Source: Schoenoplectus triqueter
Taxonomy: Eukaryota; Streptophyta; Magnoliopsida; Poales; Cyperaceae
Direction: 5' to 3'
Assembly: GCA_964058805.1 (NCBI GenBank)
Contig: CAXKVV010001689.1
Coordinates: 1 to 28,935 of the forward strand
DNA: 28,935 nucleotides
Positions 10,332 to 20,876 of the stretch are shown piece by piece. A program made the position numbers and the translations under genes. The number at the start of each line of letters is the position of its first letter. Positions within the stretch are counted from its first letter, which is position 1. The notes under the pieces are model-generated. The model saw only the letters and a list, made by a program, of their open reading frames with translations, had not been told where the DNA came from and searched no databases.

Positions 10332-10579
10332 TATATATATATATATAAGTTATGTTAGATATTCAAATTTTATAACTCACATGTACACATGAAGTAAAAT
10401 AAATATTATAATAAATAATTGAATGAACACACTTCATTTTGGATAAAATATCATGGTAAGTCATTGGCCTACCTCATAAAAAAAATGGATAATATCAGAT
10501 CCGTTTAAAGTGTTGTCTCTAGTCAATCCCGTCTTTCATTCGCTCGAGTGAGCAGTGACGGAGTGCAGCATTGACAAGT
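10332..10579. other. Short TA tract and unassigned spacer
   Basis: (TA)n runs to about 10347, then AT-rich unique DNA. CAGTGACGGAG at 10553-10563 resembles a hAT terminus, but no partner end or 8-bp duplication was found. Confidence 0.45.
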
Positions 10580-10910
10580 ATGAGGGCACCCGATCTGACC
10601 CGTTCTGATCTATATGATTCATAATCTGAAATAATTTGATACCGACCAGACTCGATATAATACGATATGAAACCTAAAATGACCTAACACTAGATGACTC
10701 GATAACTGACTCAATCCGACCTGATACGATATGAAACCCAAAATGATACGATATTAGATGACCCGATACCCGACCCGACTTGATACGACCCGAAACCCAA
10801 AATGACCTGACACTAGATGACCCGATATCCAATCTGAGACCCGAAATGACCCGACACTAGATGACCCGAGACCCAAAATGACCCGATACTCGACCTGATA
10901 TGACCCGACA
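10580..10910. repeat. GACCCGA-rich minisatellite
   Basis: Nine exact GACCCGA heptamers lie between 10760 and 10908, within longer degenerate units containing CACTAGATGAC (10688, 10811, 10854) and AAACCCAAAATGA. Unit length varies from about 40 to 120 bp. The left part is more decayed. It does not encode a continuous reading frame. Confidence 0.75.
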
Positions 10911-11673
10911 GTAAAATTTTCATAATTATGGTTAGATTTTGAATGAATTATGAAAATATTATTTTCAGACTCTAGCTCACGCTCTTGGAGGACTCAAACG
11001 TGACCTCTGTGGGTCCCATACAAATGTCAAATAAGTTGAATAATTTAATTATTATTATGAATATTAACTTATTTGATTTAAATAATAAAGTTAATATTAA
11101 TTATAATATTAACTATGATATCTATCAAATATTTTTCCATCAATAATTCAATATATCTTTCAAATGAAACTTATATGGTATAGATGACGATGAATTGAGA
11201 ATTAAGGAGATAAATACAAGAGTTCAATTGAAATTAAGGTAAAACCTGCATGACTTAAATATGCATAATTTAGAAATTCAATCTAATAGTCATATAATAT
11301 GCACAAGTTGCGATTGATTGTTCCCGCTTATTGATCATTATTTTTATGAGCTTGATTTTTAATTTTGTACCGATAAATTGTTCCATTTGTTTCATTGGAC
11401 TATCCTTCTCATCCAGCCTTCCGATTATTTTCTTTTCTTTCTTTTTTTTGGCTGGGGACTTTAGGGTAGGGATACTTGTTTGTACCGTTGATGTAGTCAC
11501 CGATAATGTCCACATGAACGTCACAAGTTTTTTCTTCGTTATTTGAGGTGGGTACTTTTTTGTACCTTAAGTAAACACCTTAATGTCAATTTCAAATAAT
11601 TTACTAACTGGGTTTTGATTTTGATCTATGCAAGCAAAGTGTTTGACCAAATGGGTCTACAGAGTGTTCAGTC
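10911..11673. other. AT-rich intergenic DNA upstream of F-box relic
   Basis: No recognisable gene. Overlapping frames on both strands (about 11270-11546) look like chance openings in T-rich DNA. The motif gtaccgttgatgtagtcaccgataa lies near 11480. Confidence 0.4.
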
Positions 11674-11990
11674 ATGGATGGTAGAGATTTCACCAGAGAG
11701 ATACTTAGTGATTTGCCTAACCAACTTCTTACCCTCATCCCTCTTTGTTGCCTACCGAAGAGGCCGTGCACACTTGCATATTGTCCAAACCATGGATAAA
11801 TATTTGGGCTGCTGTGCTAATTCTGGTCTTTGATGATCAGAAATATCTCTCACATAATCTAACAGAAGAAGAGATCCGAAAATGTGAGGACAAGTTTCTG
11901 GCATTTGTTTATGGTGTCTTATACCACAAAGAGACTTTACCCCTGGATACATTCAAACTAATTCAGAGTTTATCATCTGCATGTTTTTGA
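11674..11990 (+). pseudogene. F-box (FBD/LRR type) protein, frameshifted N-terminal fragment
   Basis: From ATG 11674 the frame reads an F-box start (REILSDLPNQLLTLI). Homology then continues in another frame from about 11743 (PTEEAVHTCILSKPW, then NIWAAV and FDDQKY), so an indel lies near 11740. The conserved SK(R)W of the F-box carries proline here. The second frame stops at TGA 11988-11990 after about 80 codons and no LRR or FBD region follows, whereas intact members have around 400 residues. F-box proteins are substrate adaptors of SCF ubiquitin ligases; this copy cannot make one. An intron is a less likely explanation because there is no room for one at the break. Confidence 0.7.
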
Positions 11991-12032
11991 AATTCTTTCT
12001 GGCGTGGTGTTGTGCAGGCCAAGGGTATTATC

Positions 12033-12483
12033 TGTTGATGAATAAACTTAAATTTTTATAAATTCGTGACAGCACAGTGGATAAATTTTGAGGCAGTTTT
12101 AAATGAGTAGTTGAAAGAGTGAACGTTAGTCAAATTATGTATATGACCTATGGATTTAACGGTCTTGAAGCCTAGTTTCTGATGGTCTAGGTTTTAAGTC
12201 ATTTGGAGTTACCAACAAAAAGTTATAACAGTTTTAGTAACGAAGGGTCAGAATTTACTGTGTTGTTTAGTATTCTGTTTTGAGTTATTTTGAATTCTGT
12301 TTTGTTTTAATTACTGTATGAATTTTAAGAGTCATGTCTAAGACTATAAATAGACTTGTATTATGTTGTAAGCAAGTAAGAGAGAAGAGAAAAGTGTAAG
12401 AGAAATAGAAGATATAGTTTGAATAGAAAAAAATTTCAGAATTGTTCTCTCTTCCTTCCACCGAGATATATCAGATTATAACA
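12033..12483 (+). mobile_element. Solo LTR of a Ty1-copia-like retrotransposon (451 bp)
   Basis: It begins TGTTGATGAATAAAC and ends GATTATAACA, the inverted TGTT/AACA ends expected of an LTR. A perfect 5-bp duplication TTATC flanks it (12028-12032 and 12484-12488). Inside is a TATA motif CTATAAATAG (12344-12353) followed by a purine-rich leader (agagagaagagaaaag). No internal retrotransposon sequence follows, so recombination between two LTRs is the likely origin. The promoter signals look intact and point towards the satellite array. Confidence 0.82.
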
Positions 12484-12510
12484 TTATCAGTTTAACACAT
12501 CTGCTTCGGT

Positions 12511-15464
12511 ATTTGAGTTTTATATAATTTCTTGACTCGTTTGTGAACATCATTTCACCAAAACATACAAAATTGGTTGGAATGATGATTTCTGTTTGTA
12601 TATATAGAAATGCATGATAATGTGCACTAAATAAATAGAAATGCATTAAAATTGTACTATAGTTAATGTATTTTGCTTTTATATCATTTGATGACTCATT
12701 TATACATACAATATCATGAAAACAAATGAAATAGGTTCAATTAATGTCCTCTATTGGTTTGTACTATTATCTTTGCAAATTCAATCCTTTATGATATAAA
12801 ATGCACACGAGATGAATAAAAATGCGCTAAAACTGTACAACGGTTAGTTTATTTAAATTTTATATTATTTCATACATCATTCATGCACATAATTTCATCA
12901 AAATAAATAAAATTATTTGGAATGATGTCTTTCATTAGTTCATTTTATTGTCTATACAATCTAAATCCTTCATGACGCGAAATGCACACAAAAATGTATA
13001 CAACTGCATTAAAACGGCACTAGAATTAGTCTATTTGAGTTTTATATATTTTTTACCTCATTTATGCGCATAATATCATGAAAATTTACAAATTTAGTTG
13101 AAATGATAACTTCTATTAGTTTATATTGTTATCTCTATATTTTTCACTCATGTAAGATAAGAAATTCACACAAAATGAGTACAAAATGCATTAAAACTGG
13201 TTAGTCTATTTATGTTTTATATCATTTTATATACCTTATTTATACACGTAGTATCTCCAAAATAAACTAAATTGGTAGGAATAATGTCCTCTACTGGTTT
13301 GAATTGTTGTCATTATGAATTTAGCCCATTATGACATGAAATGCACACAAAATGAATAAAAATGCATTAAAATACAAACGCTTAAAACAACACTTCAAGT
13401 GGTCTATTTGAGCTTTATATAATTTGTTTGTCTCATCTATGCACATAATATCTTGAAAAAAAATACAAAATTAGTGGGAATAACGACTTCTATTGGTATA
13501 TATTATTATCTCTGAATTTCCAGTCCTTTATGATATGAAATGAGCACAAAATGAATAGAAATATTTTAAAATTATAAAATAATTAATCAATCTACATTTT
13601 ATATTATTTCATACCTCATTTAACAATGTAATTTCACCAAAACTGATAAAATTGTTCGGAATAATGTCTTCTATCTGTTTATGTATGAAAACTCAGTCCT
13701 TATGACGTGAAATGCGCGCAAAAATTATTACAAATACATTGAAAAAATACTACAGTAGTCTACTTGAGTTTTACAAAATTTGTTTGCCTCATTTATGCAT
13801 ATAATATCACGAAATATATAAATTTAGTTGAAATGATGACTTCTATTAATTTGTATTGTTATCTTTTCAGTTTCAGTCCTATATGATAAGAAATGGGCAC
13901 AAAATGAACATAAATGCCCTGAAATTAGACAACAGTTATTCTATTTGCGTTTTATATTATTTCATACCTCATTCAAGTATATAATTTCACCAAAACTAAC
14001 ATAAATATTTGAAATAAAGTTTTTATAAGTATGTGTTATTGTCTATTTAAGTTTTATATAATTTTTGTGCCTAATCTATGCACATAATATGATGAAAAAC
14101 AATAAAGTTATTTCGAGTCAAGATTTTTAATGGTTTATGTTATTATCTTTAAAATTTCAGCTCTTTATGTTGCGAAATGCACACAAAAATGAATACAAAT
14201 GCATTAAAATAATACTGCATGAAGTCCATTTGAGTATTATATTATTTTTTTTCTCATTCATGTACATAATATCATTAAAACATACAAAAGTAGTTGAAAT
14301 AATAACTCCCATTGGTTTATATTTTTATCACTGCATTTTGAGTCCTTTATGACATACTACAATTGCATTGCAAGCAATCTAATTGAGTTGTATATAATTC
14401 CTACGTCATTTATGCACATAATATCACAAAAATAAATAAAATCAATCGGAAAAAAATCTCTTTTGGTTTGAATTATGATCTTTACAAATTCAGTCCTTTA
14501 TTGCATGAAATGCACGCCAAATGAATATAAATGCACTAAAACTTCACTACGGCTAGTCTATTTGAGTTTTATATTATTAAATAACTCATTCATGCATATA
14601 ATTTCACCAAAACTAGCAAAATTATTTGGAATAATATTTTCTATTGGTTTATGTTATTGTCTTTGCGAATTGAGTCTTTTTATGACCAGAAATGCACACA
14701 AAATGATTACAAATCCATTAAAACAACACTGCAAGTAGTTTATGTGAGTTTTATATAATTTTTTTACCTCATTTATGCAAATAATATCTCAAAAACGTAT
14801 AAAATTAGTTTCGATGATGACTTTGACTGACTTATATAGTTATCTCTACATTTTTTAGTCATATATGATAAAAAATATATACGCACAAAATGAAAATGCT
14901 TTAAAACTACACTATAAGTGGTCTATTTGAGTTTTATATAATTTCTTGACTCGTTTTGAATATCATTTCACCAAAATATACAAAATTGGTCGGAATGATA
15001 ATTTTTGTTTGTATATATTGTTATCTTTTTAGTTTCAGTCATTATGATAAAAAATGTGCACTAAATAAATAGAAAATGCATTATAATTGTACTATAGTTA
15101 ATGTATTTTGCTTTTATATCATTTGATGACTCATTTATGCATACAATATCATGAAAATAAATGAAATAGGTTCAAGTAATGTCTTCTATTGGTTTGTACT
15201 ATTATCTTTGCAAATTCAGTCAATTATGATATAAAATGCACACGAGATGAATAAAAATGCGCTAAAATTGTACTACGGTTAGTTTATTTGAATTTTATAT
15301 TATTTCATACATCATTAATGCACATAATTTCATCAAATTAAACAAATTTTTTTTGAATGATGTCTTTCATTAGTTCATGTTATTGTCTTTGCAATCTAAG
15401 TCCATGACGCGAAATGTACACAAAAATGTATACAACTGCATTAAAACGGCACTAGAATTAGTCT
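12511..15464. repeat. AT-rich satellite array, about 17 monomers of about 178 bp with higher-order structure
   Basis: The landmark ctatttgagttttatat recurs near 12511, 12671, 12851, 13033, 13208, 13406, 13592, 13762, 13943, 14045, 14227, 14390, 14559, 14741, 14925, 15094 and 15284. Spacing is mostly 160-198 bp; one unit is shortened to about 100 bp. Each monomer also carries AATATCA or AATTTCACCAAAA and an ATGCACACAAAATGAATA-like segment. Two types alternate in part: TATTATTTCATACCTCATTCA with AATTTCACC, and TATAATTT with CTCATTTATGCACATAATATC. Monomers from 14925 onward repeat those from 12511 in the same order with much higher identity, giving a period near 2414 bp (14 monomers). No coding potential; frames inside are chance. 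Confidence 0.88.
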
Positions 15465-17220
15465 TGTGAAACCCCGTATAATTTAGAATATTAAAATAAA
15501 TAAAATAGAGTAAATATACATATAAAAAAACTTAATAACTAAATCCAGACGTCAAATTGAAAATTTATTGAAAAATAATATCGATTTTTAATTCGTAATT
15601 AAGTAGATGAAAACCAAAACTTCAGATAAATTGAAAAGAAATTTAATTGATAATCTGATGAAAATGAATTTAAAGTGAAACCAATGATCAATCGATCGAA
15701 TTGAAATTTAATTAAATTGATTAGTACAAACACTGATAATACCGTAATACAAAACAAAAATTGAATGAACATGTAAATAGATATAAATATTGATAATAAA
15801 TAAATATCTACAGCTAATATTAATATTAAATTAGAACCGAAACGATCAAAATAAATAATCCAAAACCGTAACTGAGAAATTTCAAGTGAAAAACTTTTGA
15901 CTATTAAAATAAAATAAAATATGACTGTTATTAATATATAGACATAGATAAAAATGGATAAAGACAGACAACATGTTAATTGAGTGTAATAACAATTAAA
16001 GACAAGATATCGAGTAACAAACTCTAATGCATCGTAATAAAATGGGATAATAATTATTGCTAATAAAAAATAATTAAGAAAATTAAGACTAATTAATAAA
16101 CGATCAAAATACTATAAACTAATGTAACAGATGGACTCACCCAACTCAATTAGAAATCAAACATGCCACATGAACGATCACGCCATTAGTGACACAAACT
16201 CACCAAAACGGAACTTAAATAAACTTTATTAGAATTGTAACCCTCGTGTGGCAACTCGAGTGACCCAACAAATCTGAACACATACCTATTATAACCACCA
16301 TATGAAATTCTTCCCTTCCACAGCTGATCTCATTTGTCCCTTCTCTCTCCCCCTCTATATTTCCCTCTGTTCGCATTTAATACCCCACACCGCTCACCTC
16401 ACCCTATCACTTCACATCTAACTTGGAGTGACCCCCTCTTACTTTCTTGTTTGCCTCGTGAACACCCCTGGACTCCTTTTTCTATTTTCTTTTTTTCATT
16501 TGACCACCTTACTTCTCACTGATCGAAACTTGCTCTCTTCTCTAAAACCCCTCAGCTCTCTCTCTTAATTATCTATGGTAGCACACCCACCACAAGGCTT
16601 CTCACTCTGTCTCCCTCGGTCTCAACTGGGGATGAGATCCCCCTTACCCTCATTTCACCGCTCAACATTACAAGCAAGGTCGGTAGTGATCTCTCTCCCG
16701 GGCAAATCAAGCCAGACAAGATCCAGCCTCGTCGGCCACACTTTCTGCCTTCACCTTGGGCTGGCCATGCTGCAGCAGCTGAGTTCACCTCTCTCATTTC
16801 ACAGCCGCACCAATTCACAAGCCGATTCCTCTCTCCCTTTTATCCTTATCAGACACAAAACACCTTGCCGAATCTATCACCTTAGCGAGGTGCCTTCCCC
16901 TTCGTGCCTCCTTTTTGGGCACTGACTGAACCCTTCGTGACTGCCTCGTCTTTGATCGCTGAACCGTGCTTAATCCTCGATCACTCCGGCTGCCTCGTGC
17001 CGTACCTGGTAACCTTCTTCCTTTTCTTTTCCTTTCCTGGCCGTGGGAGCCATGTGTTGGGGCTGAGCCCCGAGTCATTTTGTGTTCCTTGATTGATTGC
17101 GCCTTCGTATGTGCTAATGGGTTGATATTGTTGTTGTGTTTGCTTCATTTATCACTCCATCTAACCTGGATTGTGTATAAATGCACCAAACAAGTACCTT
17201 GCTCTTGATCTTATTGTCTT
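15465..17220 (+). mobile_element. Gypsy-type LTR-like relic (CT-rich)
   Basis: The sequence begins abruptly after the last satellite base with TGTGAAACCCCGTATAATTT, a start typical of Ty3-gypsy LTRs. The first 800 bp are AT-rich. From about 16300 to 17050 it turns GC-richer and strongly pyrimidine-biased on plus (runs of ctctctc and cccttac), as in transcribed R/U5 parts of long plant LTRs. A possible end is the TCACA at 17269-17273, but no 5-bp duplication matches and satellite does not resume, so the right boundary is uncertain. Several frames of 60-116 codons on both strands lack recognisable domains and are not annotated as genes. Confidence 0.4.
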
Positions 17221-17257
17221 GTTGAGAGCACTGATTTTGAAAATTATTTGGGTTGGA

Positions 17258-17433
17258 TCAGTCCATCATCACAAAGAGTTTGATGAGAGGATAGTTATAA
17301 AATAAAAGGATATCCCCTGAGAACAAAGTTTTAAATAAATATAGCGGCTTGTCAGCCAGTAGAACCATCAAAGCACCCATGATGATGGTGAATATGTACA
17401 TAGGAATAGGCTCTTTTGACGACTTGCAATTGC
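17258..17433 (-). pseudogene. Orphan exon-like segment encoding a membrane helix, possibly CRK-derived
   Basis: On the minus strand a pyrimidine-rich tract ending TTCTTGTAG (acceptor at 17435-17434) is followed by 57 open codons to TGA 17260-17258. The product starts NCKSSKEPIP and continues with a hydrophobic stretch (MYIFTIIMGALMVLLA). It opens in phase 1, as does the transmembrane exon of the CRK gene at 1-2394. No upstream DUF26 exon or downstream kinase exon is visible. It could be a stray CRK exon or a chance frame; the relation is inference. Confidence 0.3.
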
Positions 17434-19390
17434 CTACAAGAATTTCAGAATTAGTTAATTACAAGTTCATGAATGAGGGCAATGACTAAAATAGTTTATA
17501 AATAAGTTTGAATAATAGATCATTGATTTAATGGCATTCCAATGCAAATGTATTTTTTTTTTCAAACTAGTATCGCTCGGTATAACACAAACAAGCCAAG
17601 CTAAGTTACGGATGGAGCATCACATATGGAAAATGATTGGTACTGAACTGGTACAACAAGTTAGGGTGTGATGGTACTACAAGTCATGGCCAGTATTTAA
17701 GAACTACAAGCACCAAAAGTCAAGATAGAACAATCAGAACCGCACACAATAAAAAACCAACACGATAGCACATATCAGAACCGAAATCGCACAAAGGCAC
17801 AAGTGCCAGAACCAACAATCATGAACTAACAACAATAGCAAATGACCAGGGGCACTGGCTCAGCCCGATACCACAGAGGCCTACACGGCCTAAGAAACAA
17901 AGAAGGTGTTACCACGATCAAGATCAAGGCTACAACGAGTTGGGTCTGCTGCCAAGAGGTGCAGTGATGAGTTTGGGTCTGCCATAGTGAGTCGGCTTCA
18001 GCTCGGTAGTCAGAGAAAAAAGACGGCAAGTGAGGAGGGTCAGCCCGAGTCCTCAAGGGAGTTCGTGTCGACCTTGGTAGGGTGGTCGTGCCTGGGGCAG
18101 ATCTGACCAGTGAAGCAGCGAAGAGGACGGCCTTGGTGAGGGGTGGAGGACACGTCTTTGATTTTGGGGCATGCCTCGTGACTGCCTAGTTATGCGGCTC
18201 GAAGGCCTATATAATGTCCTCCCAATGTTGATCAGGGCATGCACACATGTTCACAGACACAATACTGACATGCAATAAAGAAGAGTAAAAATCTGTCAAC
18301 ACTTCCACTCTCGGTGATCGATAAGTCTCCACCTTGCCGGTGATCAAATGTATCATATGTGATAGCTGGATGAATGATTATCTTGTAATTTACATAGAGA
18401 AGGATATGTTTAATATAATTTTCAATGAAAAGATTATGTAAATTTATCAAAAGTTAAAAATTCATACGCAAGTGTTATAACTTGTAAATGCATGCATGCA
18501 TTTTATTTTATATTTTTGGAACTATTATTTTGAATGTTATCGAGTTGAATTTGAATTCTTTTAAATTTTATGTTAAATTAAATTATTTATTTATGAATTG
18601 TTGTTAGTATAATAAATTTTATGATAATGAATTATCAATAAAAAAGAATTTGGGACCCCACTGAGTTAAAATTTTAGCTATGTCACTGTTTGCTATTAGA
18701 TGGGAAGATGAGAGAGGGAAGAGGGTGGAGTATTTTAGATATTAAGTATATTATCGTATTTTTAATGTTAAAATTATATTTTTATATAGCAACTATAATG
18801 ACAAAAAAATAATTTATTTGAGTTTATAGTAAACTACTTTTAAAGTTTGAGCGATATTTTCTTAATTTCTAAAATTTGATGTGATATTTAACTAATTTTC
18901 TCAAGTAATGGTAGTGGTGGTTTCCCACCGTGGAAGAGTTCCAAATCAGCTATTATTCTTGTTAATAATTGAGTTTTATTTTTAAATCAAAAAATATATA
19001 AAAAATATTAAAATAAAGAAAAATTTATAAATATATTATTTTATTTGTAAATTTATGGCCTATCAAATTTTAGTTAATTATATTAATATTTGATATTTCA
19101 TCACACACAACATCAATCTTTTTTAGTTCTTTTTCGTGTTGTGTGCGGTCAGACCAGGTCAAGTATCTTGGGTGCAATAATATCCCATGTCAAACACAAC
19201 ATGAAAGTATTTTTCATTCTTGATATATTAATAATATCTTCTCTCTCACAACTCCTCATCCTTACTGATGCAACCTCACTGTTCATTTCTCTGAACCCCA
19301 AAATCGATTCGGTGGTGTACATTTTTCATTCTGATTGATTTTTTGATCTAAAACGGAAAGTATGTGTTTGTATATATATATATAGGTCTT
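17434..19390. other. Mixed intergenic DNA, GC-richer island at about 17820-18240
   Basis: The first part is unassigned. About 17820-18240 is GC-richer with short frames on both strands and a TATA-like gcctatataatg (about 18206), so it may be another LTR fragment. From 18470 it is AT-rich. At about 18680-18690 the sequence tatgtcactg resembles a hAT right end, but no left end or 8-bp duplication was found. A TATATATATA run precedes 19383. Confidence 0.4.
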
Positions 19391-19546
19391 GAGTGGCCGG
19401 AAGAAAATAATTTTAGTGGTGTCAATAATATTATTTTTGAAAAAATTAATTAAAAATTATCTAATATATTATATATATAAAAAGTAAATTTATAAATTTA
19501 AGTGAGATCATTTGCATCCAATATATTAGATGTAGCTCCGCCACTG
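19391..19546. mobile_element. Small non-autonomous hAT-like element with 8-bp target duplication
   Basis: The ends are GAGTGGCCGGAAG on the left and, read on minus, CAGTGGCGGAGCTAC on the right, close to the CAGTGGCGGA type terminus of plant hAT elements. The 8-bp duplication TAGGTCTT is perfect (19383-19390 and 19547-19554). It is 156 bp long and non-coding. Confidence 0.75.
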
Positions 19547-19566
19547 TAGGTCTTTATGTTCTTTCT

Positions 19567-19986
19567 GGCTTTGTTTGGATGGTGCATAATAGCACTATTT
19601 TCGGATTAGTAACTATACAAACACAAAAATGAAATCGAGAATAGCAGCAGAACAGTGCTAATCTGCTAACCCATAGAAAACGTTGGGTTAGCAGATTAGT
19701 GGCCATGAGAGTAGTAAAAATAATAAAAAAATATTTTTTTCTTTCTTTTATATTAATATAGAGTAATATTAAATAAATAATATTATTTAATAAAATACTA
19801 AAAAAATAATTAATTATTTTAACTATTCTCTCCGCTGTTTTTAAATTACTATCCAAACAATATTTTACTAACTCAAAATGGTAAAAATTAACACTCTTTT
19901 TATATTTTCCGAAATATCACTAATCTCAACTATTAACCCAAACAATATTATTCTGACATTAATACTTTCACAATCCAAACACACCC
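19567..19986. mobile_element. PIF/Harbinger (Tourist)-like MITE, 420 bp
   Basis: The terminal inverted repeats are GGCTTTGTTTGGATGGTG on the left and, read on minus, GGGTGTGTTTGGATTGTG on the right: 15 of 18 positions match. The 3-bp flanks are TCT on both sides (19564-19566 and 19987-19989). A 3-bp duplication fits PIF/Harbinger, although TWA is the usual target. The interior is AT-rich and non-coding, with a strong hairpin at 19658-19699. Confidence 0.65.
19658..19699. repeat. Perfect 16-bp hairpin inside the MITE
   Basis: CTAATCTGCTAACCCA (19658-19673) is exactly complementary to 19684-19699, with a 10-nt loop. The stem carries the same trinucleotide context (GTTAGCAGATTAG) expected of an RNA stem-loop, but no independent evidence of transcription exists. 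Confidence 0.7.
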
Positions 19987-20064
19987 TCTGTGAATAAACA
20001 AACAAGTTACGTGCATAAGAGGTGAGGGGAAGCAACACGGCAACCATGGTCAAAGCTTCCAAAT

Positions 20065-20454
20065 TTGGGTCCTTGGATAATTAATGGGCAGGAGAGGGCT
20101 TTAACAAGAGACCGATTTTTGTGTTTCATCAAGGCGTCCTTCAGACAAAGGAACGTGCTTGTTGTAGCTCGGAAAGCTTCTTCGTCCTGGCCTCATTTTC
20201 AGAGATCTTGGTGGGCCTCAATATCATGTAGAACAAAAAGACCGAGAACTGCATCCGTACAAATATCACCCAAAGCAAGCAGTGTTACTTGGTACTGGAA
20301 GTCCGAATCTGCTGTTATTCCGAGCCGTGAACAGGGATTTGTTCGCACTATCGGTTGGATCTTGATGAACAGGGTCCTATTTGCGGATTCGGCGAACAGA
20401 GGATTTATTTCCACTGGAAGGTACCACGAGAATTCCAAACCAGTAGGCAGCTAA
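20065..20454. other. Unrecognised GC-richer island open on both strands
   Basis: The plus strand is open for about 129 codons (no ATG at its start) and the minus strand has an ATG frame of 79 codons at 20438-20199. I recognise neither product. The composition differs from the AT-rich MITE on its left, and the segment ends about 50 bp before the Copia insertion at 20513, so it may be a gene fragment or the edge of a larger element. Confidence 0.3.
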
Positions 20455-20512
20455 GAGCCACGCTTACTGGTAAAGAATCAAGAACATACCAAGCAGCTAC
20501 AATGCGACACAC

Positions 20513-20845
20513 TGTTAGTTTAAGCTAGTTGTGTCACGTTAATGTTTTTATGTTTTTCTTCTGAGTTATGTTTTTGTAATCATCAATTATGGTGCAGAAT
20601 TATTCTTAGTAAGAAATCTTTTATTTTTGTAGTCAAGAATATGGCGTGGAAGGAAATCACAACATATTTGTAAGCTATGGTTTAGGTAAGTATTAATTTC
20701 TGTAATAGAGAATTGCTAATAAATGTGAGAGAAAACCCTGAAAACGGTGCAGTAGTTTTTTGCACCACAAATTTTTTCTTTTCTGTTCTTACCAGTTTTT
20801 TAAGCAAGTGTTGAGAGTTCTGATCTAGGGCTGTAGATTCCAACA
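20513..20845 (+). repeat. 5' LTR of the Copia element
   Basis: 333 bp, starting TGTTAGTTTAAGC and ending TTCCAACA. It differs from the 3' LTR mainly by transitions and by one T in a T-run near its end. Confidence 0.95.
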
Positions 20846-20847
20846 TT

Positions 20848-20859
20848 TGGTATTAGAGC
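20848..20859 (+). other. Primer-binding site (initiator tRNA-Met type)
   Basis: TGGTATTAGAGC begins two bases after the 5' LTR. It matches the TGGTATCAGAGC primer site of many plant Copia elements, complementary to the 3' end of initiator tRNA-Met, with one C-to-T difference. Confidence 0.85.
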
Positions 20860-20876
20860 ACAGGTCAGTGAAGTTC

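Noticed and set aside
10332..10360. agttatgtta after the last MITE as a duplication of the cagttatgtta at 9091-9101
   Set aside because: A ten-base match in AT-rich DNA beside TA repeats may be chance; it was not strong enough to define one insertion spanning the chain.
10553..10563. CAGTGACGGAG as a hAT element end
   Set aside because: No partner terminus or 8-bp target duplication could be found.
12511..15464. CRISPR-like array
   Set aside because: There are no short identical repeats with unique spacers; the whole monomer repeats, so it is a satellite.
16334..17208. Several overlapping frames of 60-116 codons on both strands
   Set aside because: They lie in a CT-rich LTR-like stretch, overlap each other, and show no domain or consistent codon pattern.
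18650..18691. tatgtcactg as right end of another hAT-like element
   Set aside because: The left end and duplication are missing; resemblance of about ten bases is not enough.
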